Assembly (NCBI RefSeq): GCF_009720835.1
Contig: NZ_WNKZ01000010.1
Coordinates: 32,796 to 96,795, forward strand
From: Pseudoduganella buxea
Lineage (GTDB): Bacteria; Pseudomonadota; Gammaproteobacteria; Burkholderiales; Burkholderiaceae_D
Reading direction: 5' to 3'
DNA length: 64,000 bases
Notes under the pieces: model-generated
Databases searched by the model: none
What the model was told of the DNA's origin: nothing
The model's input: only the letters and a program-made list of their open reading frames with translations
Position numbers and translations under genes: made by a program
Part shown: in pieces, positions 1 through 8,865 of the stretch
Layout: each line of letters begins with the position of its first letter
How positions within the stretch are numbered: position 1 is the first letter of the stretch

Positions 1-967
1 TGGACTTGACGTCGATCCCGAGCGACAAGGTCCAGCCGTTTACCAGCGAGACGATGGCGACGGCGGGGATGGTCAGGCCGATGCTGGCCAGGGCCGAACC
101 CAGCGCAAGGTTCAGGCTCGTCTGCAAGCGGTTGGCGCGCGCGGCCTGCCAGGCGGCGATCCCTTCGGGCAGCAGCACGACGGCGGCGATGATGATCCCC
201 ACCAGCGCCTTCGGTGCGCCCAGTGCCGCCACGGCCGCTTCCAGCGGCGGCGACAGCGATTTTGCCAGCAGCACGACGCTGCCCAGGCAGGCCAGCAGCA
301 GCGCGCCGCTCCACCACACGGTGCGCGTGGGTGGCGGCGCGGCATGCGCTTCCTGGTCCTCCACGCCCGCATCGGGCAGGAAGTAGTCGCGGTGGCGCAC
401 CGTCTGCACCAGTACGAACGTGCCGTACAGAACGAACGAGACGACGGCGATGAAGACCAGCTGGCTGTTGCTGTAGACGGGGCCCGGGGTGGTGGTCGTG
501 TAGTTCGGCAGCACCATCGTCAGTACGGCAATGGCCGACAGGGTGGCCAGCGAAGCGGAGACGCCCGTTTGCGTGAAGGTCTGTTCGCCGTGGCGGCGCG
601 CACCGGCCAGGAGGCAGATGCCGACCATGCCGTTCAGGATCAGCATGACGGCGGCGAACACGGTGTCGCGCGCCAGGCCCGTGGTAGCTGCGCCGCCGGC
701 GATCATCAGCGACACGATCAGGGCCACTTCGATGGACGTGACGGCCACTGCCAGCACCAGGGTGCCGTAAGGCTCGCCGATCTTGTGCGCCACCACCTCG
801 GCGTGGAAAACGGCGGCCAGCACGCCGGCGAACAGGCCCGCGGCCAGCAGCAGCACATAGGTGCCGCCCAGTGCTTCCTGCAGGCCGAAGGCTTTGCCGG
901 CCAGGAGCAGCCAGGCGGCGATGGGCGCGGCGATGGTCCACGCGGGCAGGGAGGCGGCGATTTTCAT
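1..967 (-). CDS. chaA: Ca2+/H+ antiporter, ChaA-like (3' end cut by window edge)
   Basis: Read on the minus strand from the ATG at 967, 322 codons are open and run off the left edge, so the C-terminus is missing. The protein is almost entirely hydrophobic, with about nine predicted membrane segments. Acidic stretches sit in or near helices, for example GEPYGTLVLAVAVTSIEVAL near residues 63-82 and LLPEGIAAWQAA near residue 274, as expected for cation/proton exchangers of the CaCA superfamily. The family exports Ca2+ (or Na+/K+) in exchange for protons across the inner membrane and usually has about 365 residues, so roughly 40 are lacking here. The neighbouring bdhA-like gene has the same orientation but the 96 bp between them contain hairpins, so co-transcription is uncertain. 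Confidence 0.8.
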   Translation of the reverse strand, partial: MKIAASLPAWTIAAPIAAWLLLAGKAFGLQEALGGTYVLLLAAGLFAGVLAAVFHAEVVAHKIGEPYGTLVLAVAVTSIEVALIVSLMIAGGAATTGLARDTVFAAVMLILNGMVGICLLAGARRHGEQTFTQTGVSASLATLSAIAVLTMVLPNYTTTTPGPVYSNSQLVFIAVVSFVLYGTFVLVQTVRHRDYFLPDAGVEDQEAHAAPPPTRTVWWSGALLLACLGSVVLLAKSLSPPLEAAVAALGAPKALVGIIIAAVVLLPEGIAAWQAARANRLQTSLNLALGSALASIGLTIPAVAIVSLVNGWTLSLGIDVKS

Positions 968-1024
968 GGCGACGGGGCGAGTTGGCAAAGCGCCATCGTA
1001 ACCGTTATCGCTCCGATAATGCAG

Positions 1025-1063
1025 CCCGGCTGGATTTGCCGGGCCGCTTCGGCTCCAGCGGCC
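1025..1063 (-). terminator. Tandem hairpins after the SDR gene
   Basis: Two adjacent inverted repeats lie directly downstream of the minus-strand SDR stop codon: GGCCGCT/AGCGGCC (1042-1048 with 1057-1063) and CCCGGC/GCCGGG (1025-1030 with 1038-1043). No T-run follows, so this is terminator-like only. Confidence 0.35.
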
Positions 1064-1894
1064 TTACTGCGCCACCCAGCCGCCATCGACATTCCAGGCC
1101 GCGCCGCGCACTTCCTTTGCGGCGTCGCTGCACAGGAACACGGCCAGTCCACCCAGCTGCTCGGGCGTGACGAAGTCGCCCGACGGCTGCTTGTCCGCCA
1201 GCAGCGCGTGCTTGGCTTCCTCGTTGGTCAGGCCCTCCTTGGCGGCGCGGTCGTCGACCTGCTTCTGCACCAGGGGCGTGAGCACGAAGCCGGGGCAGAT
1301 GGCGTTGACGGTCACGCCGGTGCGGGCCGTCTCCAGCGCCGTCACCTTGGTCAGGCCCACCAGGCCGTGCTTGGCCGCGACATAGGCCGACTTGCCGGCG
1401 GACCCCACCAACCCATGGGCGGAAGCGAGATTGATGATGCGACCCCAATTCTTCGCCTTCATCGCCGGCAGCGCCAGGCGCGACGTGTGGAAGGCGGATG
1501 TCAGGTTGATGGCGATGATGGCGTCCCATTTCTCGACGGGGAACTCGTCGACGTTGGCCACGTACTGGATGCCGGCGTTGTTGACGAGGATATCGACGCC
1601 GCCGAACTGCCCGGTGGCGAACGCCATCATCGCTTCGATCTCGGCCGGTTTGCTCATGTCGGCGTTGTGGTGCACGGTGCGGACGCCGAACTCCCTGGCC
1701 GTATCGTCCTGCAGCGCCGCGATGGCCTGTGCATCGCCGAAGCCGTTGAAGACGATGTCGGCGCCCTGCGCCGCCAGCGCGCGGGCGATGCCCAGGCCGA
1801 TGCCCGACGTGGAGCCCGTCACCAGGGCCGTCCTGCCGGCCAGCGCGCCTTTGCCGGCGCTGCCTCCGACGCTGTCTGCAGATGTGCTGCTCAT
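1064..1894 (-). CDS. bdhA: 3-hydroxybutyrate dehydrogenase-type short-chain dehydrogenase
   Basis: This is a 276-residue classical SDR. The NAD-binding motif TGSTSGIG is at residues 26-33, NNAG at 105-108, and the catalytic Ser158, Tyr171 and Lys175 (YVAAK) are all present. The HGLVGS segment before the Tyr and the ending WNVDGGWVAQ resemble D-3-hydroxybutyrate dehydrogenases, which interconvert 3-hydroxybutyrate and acetoacetate in polyhydroxybutyrate and ketone-body metabolism. The ATG at 1894 is preferred over the upstream frame because AAAGGA lies about seven bases before it; the extra 27 upstream residues look non-coding. The substrate is inferred from similarity, and another SDR activity is possible. 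Confidence 0.8.
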   Translation of the reverse strand: MSSTSADSVGGSAGKGALAGRTALVTGSTSGIGLGIARALAAQGADIVFNGFGDAQAIAALQDDTAREFGVRTVHHNADMSKPAEIEAMMAFATGQFGGVDILVNNAGIQYVANVDEFPVEKWDAIIAINLTSAFHTSRLALPAMKAKNWGRIINLASAHGLVGSAGKSAYVAAKHGLVGLTKVTALETARTGVTVNAICPGFVLTPLVQKQVDDRAAKEGLTNEEAKHALLADKQPSGDFVTPEQLGGLAVFLCSDAAKEVRGAAWNVDGGWVAQ

Positions 1895-2025
1895 GGTTGT
1901 CCTTTGCGAGTTGAAATGATCGAGGTGGTCATGCCGGGTGCGCTGCGCTACACTTCCCGAGGATTTTATCTGCAACGCACGGTAGAATGTAGCCCAAAAA
2001 CCAATACTCAGCAGAGGAGCAGGCC

Positions 2026-2919
2026 ATGAGCGAGCCAGCGATCGAACCGGTAATCAAGTCAGTGCAGTGCATTTCGCCGGCGGGCCTGCACCGGATGGCC
2101 TACAAGGAATGGGGCGATCCGGCCAACCCGGACGTGCTGGTGTGCGTGCACGGCGTCACGCGCGTGTCCGACGATTTCGACCGCCTGGCCCCGGCGCTGG
2201 CGGACCGCTACCGCGTGGTCTGCCCGGACGTGGTGGGCCGCGGGCGCTCCGGCCGGCTGAAGAATCCGACGCTGTATGGCGTGCCCCAGTACGTGGCCGA
2301 CATGGTCACCTTGCTGGCGCGTGTGCTGGCCGATGGCGAGCGCCAGCAGGTGCACTGGTTCGGCACATCGATGGGTGGCCTGATCGGCATGGGCCTGGCG
2401 GCGCTGCCGGACAGCCCGATCGACAGGCTGGTGCTGAACGATATCGGCCCCGTGCTCGATGCGCGCGCCTTGAACCGCATCGGCGACTACATCGGCCAGG
2501 ACCTGCGCTTCCCCACGTACGAGGCGGGCGCGAAGTTCGTGCGCGACGTGTCGCTGCCCTTCGGCCCGCACAGCGACGAACAGTGGGACAAGATGGCGCG
2601 CGACGTGCTGCGCCAGGATGCCGACGGCCAGTGGGTGCGCCACTACGACATGGGCCTGGCGCTGCCGTTTCGCGCCGCCACGCCCGAATCGGTGGCCTCC
2701 GACGGCAAGATGCTGTGGGCCGCCTACGATGCGATCCGTTGCCCGACCCTGGTGGTGCGCGGCGAGCAGTCCGACCTGCTGTCGCGCGCGACGGCCGAAG
2801 CCATGACGCAGCGGGGACCGCGCGCACGGCTGGTCGAGATCCCCGGCGTCGGCCATGCGCCGATGTTCCTGCAGGACGAGCAGATCGCGATCGCCCGAGA
2901 ATTTTTGTTGAACCAGTAG
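2026..2919 (+). CDS. alpha/beta hydrolase
   Basis: This is a 297-residue alpha/beta-hydrolase fold protein without a signal peptide. The nucleophile elbow GTSMGG places the catalytic Ser at 115, the acid is probably Asp250 (GEQSDLL), and the His is 277 (GVGHAP). The oxyanion-side CVHGVT is near residues 40-45. The start has a good GAGGAG ribosome site. A RidA-family gene follows 15 bp later, so the two are probably co-transcribed. The family includes esterases, lipases and C-C hydrolases; the sequence does not fix the substrate. The divergent SDR of hydroxybutyrate metabolism next door is only circumstantial. Confidence 0.85.
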   Translation: MSEPAIEPVIKSVQCISPAGLHRMAYKEWGDPANPDVLVCVHGVTRVSDDFDRLAPALADRYRVVCPDVVGRGRSGRLKNPTLYGVPQYVADMVTLLARVLADGERQQVHWFGTSMGGLIGMGLAALPDSPIDRLVLNDIGPVLDARALNRIGDYIGQDLRFPTYEAGAKFVRDVSLPFGPHSDEQWDKMARDVLRQDADGQWVRHYDMGLALPFRAATPESVASDGKMLWAAYDAIRCPTLVVRGEQSDLLSRATAEAMTQRGPRARLVEIPGVGHAPMFLQDEQIAIAREFLLNQ

Positions 2920-2934
2920 AGAAAGAAGATAGAG

Positions 2935-3288
2935 ATGATGGAAATTAAACGACTGCACGTTGGCAAGCGGATGTCCGAAGTGGCGATCCATAACAGCACC
3001 GTCTACCTGGCCGGCCAGATCGCCGACGACACCAGCGCCGACATCGGCGGCCAGACCCGCGAAGTGCTGGCCCATGTCGACCGCCTGCTGGCCGAAGCGG
3101 GCAGCGACAAGAGCTGCATCCTGTCGACCCAGATCTTCCTGGCCGACATGGCGCTGTTCGCCGGCATGAACGAAGTGTGGGATGCCTGGGTCGCCCAGGG
3201 CCACACGCCGCCGCGCGCGACCGTCGAAGCCAAGCTGGCCAACCCGGCTTGCCTGGTCGAGATCGTCGTCGTCGCCGCCCAGCGCTGA
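2935..3288 (+). CDS. RidA family protein (YjgF/YER057c/UK114)
   Basis: This 117-residue protein has the RidA fold signature: VYLAGQIADD near residue 23 and the conserved C-terminal PPRATVEAKLANPACLVEI, whose Arg contacts the substrate carboxylate in deaminating members. True RidA proteins hydrolyse reactive enamine/imine intermediates released by PLP enzymes. This one belongs to the shorter, more divergent subgroup often annotated simply as RidA family, so deaminase activity is not certain. Two ATG codons (2935 and 2938) are adjacent and either could be used. It sits 15 bp after the alpha/beta hydrolase and is followed by a strong terminator, which suggests a two-gene operon. Confidence 0.85.
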   Translation: MMEIKRLHVGKRMSEVAIHNSTVYLAGQIADDTSADIGGQTREVLAHVDRLLAEAGSDKSCILSTQIFLADMALFAGMNEVWDAWVAQGHTPPRATVEAKLANPACLVEIVVVAAQR

Positions 3289-3294
3289 CTGCAT

Positions 3295-3341
3295 GCCGGC
3301 ACGTCCCGCCGCCGGTGGCGGGGCAGGTGCCGGCCGCTTTT
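3295..3341 (+). terminator. Rho-independent terminator after the RidA gene
   Basis: Nested perfect stems GCCGGCAC/GTGCCGGC (3295-3302 with 3327-3334) and CCCGCC/GGCGGG (3305-3310 with 3317-3322) are followed by CG and four T. This separates the hydrolase-RidA unit from relA. Confidence 0.7.
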
Positions 3342-3400
3342 ACGGCAGTATTTTGCTGCAACAGACAGATTCGCCGGCTTGAAGGGTTGAAGGTTTCACT

Positions 3401-5641
3401 ATGGTTTCCATCGCGGCTTTGAATAGCGCAACGTCCGAGCAGCTGGTCCAGGGGCTGTCGCCGGAAGACGGCGCCCGCGTGCTGGCGGCGTTCGATTTCG
3501 CTGCCGTCGCCTATGCCGGCCGCACCGCCACCAGCGGGCAGGGTGCCTTCGATTTCGCCGTCGGCGTGGCCACCACGCTGGCGCTGCTGCGCACCGACGC
3601 CGCCACCCGCATCGCCGGCCTGATGTTCGAACTGTGCCTGCTCGACCCGGCCCAGGCCATCGCCATCGAACCGAAGTTCGGCAAGGAAGTGGCCGACCTG
3701 GTGACCGGCGTGCACCAGCTGATCCGCCTGCGTGAACTGACGCAGGGGTCCGTCAGCGCGCGCGGCAAGAACGCGCCCCAACTGGCGCTGGCGCAGATGG
3801 AAACGCTGCGCAAGATGCTGCTGGCCATGGCCAGCGACATGCGCGTCGTGCTGGTGCGCCTGGCTTCATGCTGCAGCACCCTGCGCTACTTCGCTGACAT
3901 CAAGCTGTTCAACGAGATGACGCGCGCCTATGGCCGCGAAACGCTGGACCTGTACGCGCCGCTGGCGAACCGCCTGGGCATCTGGCAGATCAAGTGGGAG
4001 CTGGAAGACCTGTCGTTCCGCTTCATCGAGCCTGAGAACTACAAACGCATCGCCAAGATGCTGGAAGAAAAGCGCATGATGCGCGAAAGCTTCGTCACGC
4101 AGTCGATCCAGCGGCTGCAGGACGAGCTGGCCAACGCCGGCATCACGGCCGAAGTGTTCGGCCGGCCCAAGCATATCTACAGCATCTGGAACAAGATGCG
4201 CGGCAAGGAGCTCGACTTCAACGAACTGTATGACGTGCGCGCCTTCCGCGTCATCGTCGCCGACGTCAAGAGCTGCTACACGGTGCTGGGCCTGGTGCAC
4301 AATATCTGGACGCCGATTCCGAAGGAATTCGACGACTACATCTCGCGCCCGAAGCCGAACGGCTACCAGTCGCTGCATACGGTGGTGATGGCCGACGACG
4401 GCCGCCCGCTGGAAGTGCAGATCCGCACGCACGAGATGCACAGCTTCGCCGAATACGGCGTGGCGGCCCACTGGCGCTACAAGGAGGAGGGCGGTTCGAA
4501 CTTCCAGGGCCAGCAGTACGACGAGAAGATCGCGTGGCTGCGCCAGCTGCTGGCGTGGAAGTCCGACGTGGCCGATGCCGTCGTCGGCCAGGAGGAGCTG
4601 CAGCGCGAATGGGTCGAAAAGCTCAAGTCGGCCGCGCTGGACGACCGCATCTTCGTGCTCACGCCGCAGGCGCGCGTGCTGGAGCTGCCGGTGGGCGCGA
4701 CGCCCATCGACTTTGCCTACCACCTGCACAGCGACGTCGGCCACCGCTGCCGCGGCGCGCGCGTGGACGGCATCATGGTACCCCTGAATACGCCGCTCAA
4801 GAGCGGCCAGACCTGCGAGATCATCACGGCCAAGGGCGCACCCGGCACGGCCGGCCCTTCGCGCGACTGGCTCAGCCCCGGCTATGCCGTCAGCAACCGC
4901 ACCCGCGCCAAGGTGCGGGCGTGGTTCCACGCCATTGACGTGCAGGAGACCTTGTCGCACGGCCGCGCGCTGGTGGAAAAATCGCTGCAGCGCGAAGGCA
5001 AGACGGCCGTCAACCTGGAAGCGCTGGCGCAGAAGCTGGGCTTCCCGAAGGTGGACGACCTGTTCCTGGCCGTGGGCAAGGAGGAATTCAGCCTGCGTCA
5101 CGTCGAGCAGGCGCTGCACGATTCCAGCGAGGCGCCGCCGCCGGAAGACGCCGTGGTGGTGGGCAAGAGCCGCGCGTCGTCGACGGAGCAGGGCGCCAAG
5201 TCGGGCGTGCTGGTAGTCGGCACGGAAGGCTTGATGACGCAGCTGGCACGCTGCTGCAAGCCGGCCCCGCCGGACCCCATCGTCGGCTTCGTCACGCGCG
5301 GCAAGGGTGTGTCGATCCATCGCCTGAGCTGCAAGAACTTCGCCGAGATGCGCGCCAAGGCGCCCGAGCGCGTCATCGTCACGGAATGGGGCAATACCCG
5401 CAGCGACACGGTGTATCCCGTCGACCTGTTCGTGCTGGCCGGCGACCGCCAGGGCCTGCTGCGCGACATCTCCGAGATCTTCTCGCGCGAAAAGATCAAT
5501 GTGATCGGCGTGAACACGCAAAGCGCCAAGGGCCAGGCGCGCATGACCTTCACGGCCGAAATCGGCGCCACCGCGCAGCTCCAGAAGGCGCTGGCGGCCA
5601 TTTCCGAGGTCACTGGCGTACTCGAAGCGCGGCGCGCCTGA
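3401..5641 (+). CDS. relA: GTP pyrophosphokinase RelA
   Basis: This 746-residue RelA/SpoT homologue makes (p)ppGpp from ATP and GDP/GTP on ribosomes during amino-acid starvation. The N-terminal hydrolase region (about residues 25-180) is degenerate: where bifunctional enzymes carry the metal-binding HD..ED motif, this protein reads MFELCLLDP (residues 75-83). The synthetase domain has the EFDD signature at 309-312 followed by PNGYQSLHT, the EXDD type typical of monofunctional RelA. A TGS domain (about 405-465) and a C-terminal ACT domain (about 665-740) follow, with a CC pair in between (LARCCKPAPPDP). The start has AAGG about ten bases upstream. In related genomes relA lies close to the tRNA-Val/thrS block, as here. 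Confidence 0.95.
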   Translation: MVSIAALNSATSEQLVQGLSPEDGARVLAAFDFAAVAYAGRTATSGQGAFDFAVGVATTLALLRTDAATRIAGLMFELCLLDPAQAIAIEPKFGKEVADLVTGVHQLIRLRELTQGSVSARGKNAPQLALAQMETLRKMLLAMASDMRVVLVRLASCCSTLRYFADIKLFNEMTRAYGRETLDLYAPLANRLGIWQIKWELEDLSFRFIEPENYKRIAKMLEEKRMMRESFVTQSIQRLQDELANAGITAEVFGRPKHIYSIWNKMRGKELDFNELYDVRAFRVIVADVKSCYTVLGLVHNIWTPIPKEFDDYISRPKPNGYQSLHTVVMADDGRPLEVQIRTHEMHSFAEYGVAAHWRYKEEGGSNFQGQQYDEKIAWLRQLLAWKSDVADAVVGQEELQREWVEKLKSAALDDRIFVLTPQARVLELPVGATPIDFAYHLHSDVGHRCRGARVDGIMVPLNTPLKSGQTCEIITAKGAPGTAGPSRDWLSPGYAVSNRTRAKVRAWFHAIDVQETLSHGRALVEKSLQREGKTAVNLEALAQKLGFPKVDDLFLAVGKEEFSLRHVEQALHDSSEAPPPEDAVVVGKSRASSTEQGAKSGVLVVGTEGLMTQLARCCKPAPPDPIVGFVTRGKGVSIHRLSCKNFAEMRAKAPERVIVTEWGNTRSDTVYPVDLFVLAGDRQGLLRDISEIFSREKINVIGVNTQSAKGQARMTFTAEIGATAQLQKALAAISEVTGVLEARRA

Positions 5642-5751
5642 AGATAGTGAGGCCTGCCGGCAGCGCCGGCGCCGCCTCCGATGGCAGGAAAACCACAAGT
5701 CATAGCGGGCGACAATTCATTACAGTTTCGCCGCCGGCCGCGCGCTAACCT

Positions 5752-5767
5752 GTAGGAAGTATCCTAC
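5752..5767. promoter_or_regulatory. Inverted repeat GTAGGA-N4-TCCTAC before the patatin gene
   Basis: A perfect 6-bp inverted repeat spaced by four bases ends just before the GGGAGG ribosome site of the patatin-like gene. It could be a repressor site or a small RNA hairpin that affects initiation. No known regulator motif was recognised. Confidence 0.3.
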
Positions 5768-5778
5768 GGGAGGTTGCC

Positions 5779-8700
5779 ATGAGCGCTGTACCACAGGGCC
5801 TGGAACGGGTGCCGGAGCAGCCGGCACGGGAGCGTGCGTTGTCGCCGGGCGGCACTGCTGCCGCGCGCGGCGACGATGCGGGGCAAGCGTATGCCGAGAA
5901 GCAGGAAGAACTGCATCGGGCGCGCTGGCGCCACGCCCACGGGGTCGCGCCAAATGCGGCGACCGCGGGGCTGGCACTGTCCGGCGGCGGCATCCGCAGT
6001 GCCACCCTGGGCCTGGGCGTGCTCGAAGGCCTGCGCGACCTGAAGCTCCTGCCCCGTTTCGACTACCTGTCCTCCGTCTCCGGCGGCGGCTATATCATGG
6101 GTTGGCTCACGGCCCACTGTCGCCGCGGCACGGGCTGGCTGGGTGCCGACAGCGCCACCGTGCGCGCCTGGGACAGCTCGATCGCCCACCTCAGCAAATA
6201 CTCCAATTACCTGTCGCCGCGCGTGGGAGCATTCAGTGCCGACACGTGGAGCGTATTGACCGTGTGGGGCCGCAACGCCCTGCTGGTCCAGATGACGGTC
6301 ATCTGCGGCATCGTCCTGGCGTTGCTGGCACCGCGTGCGGCCATGTTGTGGTTCGTCAGCTGGCCCAAGCACGACAACCTGCGGTGGCTCACGGTGCTGG
6401 TGTTCATCGTCGCTATCGCAGGCATCGCCGCCAACCAGCTGCACCAGCGGTATGAGGCGGCGCGCCGGCGCAAGCAAGCCAAGAACAAGGAGAGCAAGCG
6501 AATGCTGCTGTCCTGGGTCGGCGCCCCTGTCGGCGCGCTGGCGGGAGTTGCATGCCTCCTGGCGGCACAGTATTTCGCGGATATCCATGATTTCAAGCCT
6601 TTCCCCGAGCGCTTCCCCGAGCCCGTTACGGTAGACAACCTGGCCCGCGCGGGGGTGCCGGCCGTGCCGATCGCGCTGCTGTGCGTCGCCGCGGCAATGG
6701 CGTTCGTGACATGCGCCGTATCGGTGCGCTTCATCTTCGGTGGCAAAGAGTGTGTCAATGCCTGGCCCGACTATGGCCAGGGCTGGGTCCAGCTCCTGGT
6801 CGTGCTGCCGCTGCTGCTGACCAGTGTCGCCTTTGCTGCCGTGTTGTGGCGCGGTGCCTCGCTGCTGGAAAAACCGCAAGCGTTCGGACAGCTGTTCACC
6901 CACGGCCTGGGCTACTGGCCCCTACCGCTGGCCTGCGCCTTTGCCGCGCTGGTGGCGTTGACCTGCTGCTCCTTCCGCCGCTGGACCGGTTTCAAGGGCA
7001 GGACGCGGGTGCCCAGGGTCGTCTTCAACGCGGTGCTTATCGCCGTCACGTCCGTGGTGTGCATCGCCGCCCTGCATGCGGCGTTTGCCGGCATCGTCGT
7101 GCTGATGCAGACCTTTGTCGGGGATGGCGGTGTCAGGAACGCCTTCGTCTGGGGACCGAGCCTGGTGCTGGTATCGTTCGCGTTCGCCGTCGTCCTGCTG
7201 ATCGGCATAATGGGCCGGGCATCGATGGAAGGCATGCGCGAGTGGTGGAGCAGGCTTGCAGCATGGCTGTGGATCTATGCGCTGGTGTGGAACATGCTCA
7301 CGATGTCCGCCATTCACGGCCCCGCCCTCGTGACGACCGTCGTCAATCCCGACTCCTGGGAGAAGGCGATGCCATTGCTGGCCTGGATCGGCACGACCGC
7401 CGCCGGACTGCTGGCATCGAGCTCCGGTGCCACGAGGAGCGACACCAAGATCCGGTCGCGCGAATCGACGCTGGTGTCCACGGCACTGGAAGTGGTCGCC
7501 AAGGTGGCGCCCGTCATCTTCATTCTCGGCCTGCTGCTGATCGTCGCCGCCGTCATCGAGCGGATGCTGCCGGGTTTCTATTTGGAGCCGACGTCACCGC
7601 TGGGGAAGCTTGCCGACTGCACGCCGGGCCAGTGGTGGTCCGTGTTTGCCGACTACCTGCGTGATGACGGTGCCATCCTGGCCGGCATCGCCGGCGGCGT
7701 GACAGTGCTGCTGGGGTTGCTGGCCTGGCGCGTCGACATCAACGAATTCAGCCTGCAATCGTTCTATCGCAGCCGCCTGGTGCGCTGCTACCTGGGCGCG
7801 TCGCGGCAGGCGCGCACGCCGCAGAAATTCACGCAGTTCGACGATGCCGACGACCTGCGGGTTTCCGAGTTGGGCGGCGAAGGTTTTACAGGCCCGCTCC
7901 ACCTGATCAACTGTACCGTGAACCTGGGCGGCACCAGGGACCTGTCGCTGCACACCCGCCACGGCGCCTCGTTCACGGTCACGCCGTACACGATCGGCAG
8001 CGCGTCGCCGATCGAGGGCGACCAGGGCAGGCACATCGTCGGTTTTCGGGAACACGGCCATTATCGCGGTCGCGGCATGACCCTGGGCGAGGCGCTGGCG
8101 ACATCCGGCGCCGCGGCCAGCCCGAACCAGGGCTTCCACACGTCGTCGGCCGCGGCCTTCATGATGACGATGTTCAATGCGCGGCTGGGCCGCTGGTGCC
8201 CGAATCCCCGCCACGCGACGGCGTACACCTCCCCATGGTTCAGCCTGGCTTTTCTCGTGCGCGAGCTGTTCGGTACGGCAAGCGAGCGCTCGTCCTACCT
8301 GATGGTGTCCGATGGTGGCCATTTCGACAACCTGGGCGTGTACGAACTGGTGCGGCGCCGCTGCAAGCTGATCGTGTCGGTCGATGCCGAGTGCGACGCC
8401 GCCATGCATTTCGGCGCGCTGGGCACCCTGATCCGCCTGTGCCAGGTCGACTTCAAGACCCGCATCGAGATCGACGTGGACCGGCTGCGGCCGTCGCCCG
8501 ACAGCGGCCGGAGCCAATCCCATCTTGCCGTTGGCAGGATCCTCTATCCGCCCCTCGACGACGGCAGGGGTGCCGAGGAGGGCGTGCTCGTCTACATCAA
8601 GGCGGCGCTGACCCCGGCCCTGCGCGACGCTTCGGTGCTGCAGTACCATGCCACGCACCCGGCCTTTCCGCATGAATCCACGGGCGACCAGTTCTACGGC

Positions 8701-8865
8701 GAGGACCAGTTCGAGAGCTATCGCCGGCTGGGGCGTCACCTCGTCAAGCACGGGCTCGGTGCCGGGCTCGATGCCGACAGCCTGGCGCGCATCGTGCAGT
8801 TGCGGCCGGACTTCGCCAGCGCGCTGGCTGCGGCGCCGGTGTCGGTGACTGCCCAGGCCTGGTGA
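5779..8865 (+). CDS. Patatin-like phospholipase with a large membrane domain
   Basis: This is a 1028-residue protein. The N-terminal part carries the patatin oxyanion motif SGGGIRSAT (near residues 68-76) and a nucleophile region SSVSGGGY (about residues 98-105). The matching Asp motif, DGGHFDNLGVYEL, lies some 740 residues later, near residue 850. Between them, at about residues 165-650, are eight or more hydrophobic helices, so the catalytic halves flank a membrane block. Patatin-like enzymes are Ser-Asp dyad acyl hydrolases acting on phospholipids or other acyl esters. The start is supported by GGGAGG seven bases upstream. It is preceded by an inverted repeat and appears monocistronic. The lipid substrate and biological role are unknown. 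Confidence 0.85.
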   Translation: MSAVPQGLERVPEQPARERALSPGGTAAARGDDAGQAYAEKQEELHRARWRHAHGVAPNAATAGLALSGGGIRSATLGLGVLEGLRDLKLLPRFDYLSSVSGGGYIMGWLTAHCRRGTGWLGADSATVRAWDSSIAHLSKYSNYLSPRVGAFSADTWSVLTVWGRNALLVQMTVICGIVLALLAPRAAMLWFVSWPKHDNLRWLTVLVFIVAIAGIAANQLHQRYEAARRRKQAKNKESKRMLLSWVGAPVGALAGVACLLAAQYFADIHDFKPFPERFPEPVTVDNLARAGVPAVPIALLCVAAAMAFVTCAVSVRFIFGGKECVNAWPDYGQGWVQLLVVLPLLLTSVAFAAVLWRGASLLEKPQAFGQLFTHGLGYWPLPLACAFAALVALTCCSFRRWTGFKGRTRVPRVVFNAVLIAVTSVVCIAALHAAFAGIVVLMQTFVGDGGVRNAFVWGPSLVLVSFAFAVVLLIGIMGRASMEGMREWWSRLAAWLWIYALVWNMLTMSAIHGPALVTTVVNPDSWEKAMPLLAWIGTTAAGLLASSSGATRSDTKIRSRESTLVSTALEVVAKVAPVIFILGLLLIVAAVIERMLPGFYLEPTSPLGKLADCTPGQWWSVFADYLRDDGAILAGIAGGVTVLLGLLAWRVDINEFSLQSFYRSRLVRCYLGASRQARTPQKFTQFDDADDLRVSELGGEGFTGPLHLINCTVNLGGTRDLSLHTRHGASFTVTPYTIGSASPIEGDQGRHIVGFREHGHYRGRGMTLGEALATSGAAASPNQGFHTSSAAAFMMTMFNARLGRWCPNPRHATAYTSPWFSLAFLVRELFGTASERSSYLMVSDGGHFDNLGVYELVRRRCKLIVSVDAECDAAMHFGALGTLIRLCQVDFKTRIEIDVDRLRPSPDSGRSQSHLAVGRILYPPLDDGRGAEEGVLVYIKAALTPALRDASVLQYHATHPAFPHESTGDQFYGEDQFESYRRLGRHLVKHGLGAGLDADSLARIVQLRPDFASALAAAPVSVTAQAW

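Noticed and set aside
344..2029. A 561-codon frame on the plus strand across the antiporter and SDR genes
   Set aside because: It runs antisense through two recognised genes and yields a His/Gln/Gly-rich nonsense-like product.
3866..5698. A long minus-strand frame opposite relA
   Set aside because: Shadow of relA with no protein features.
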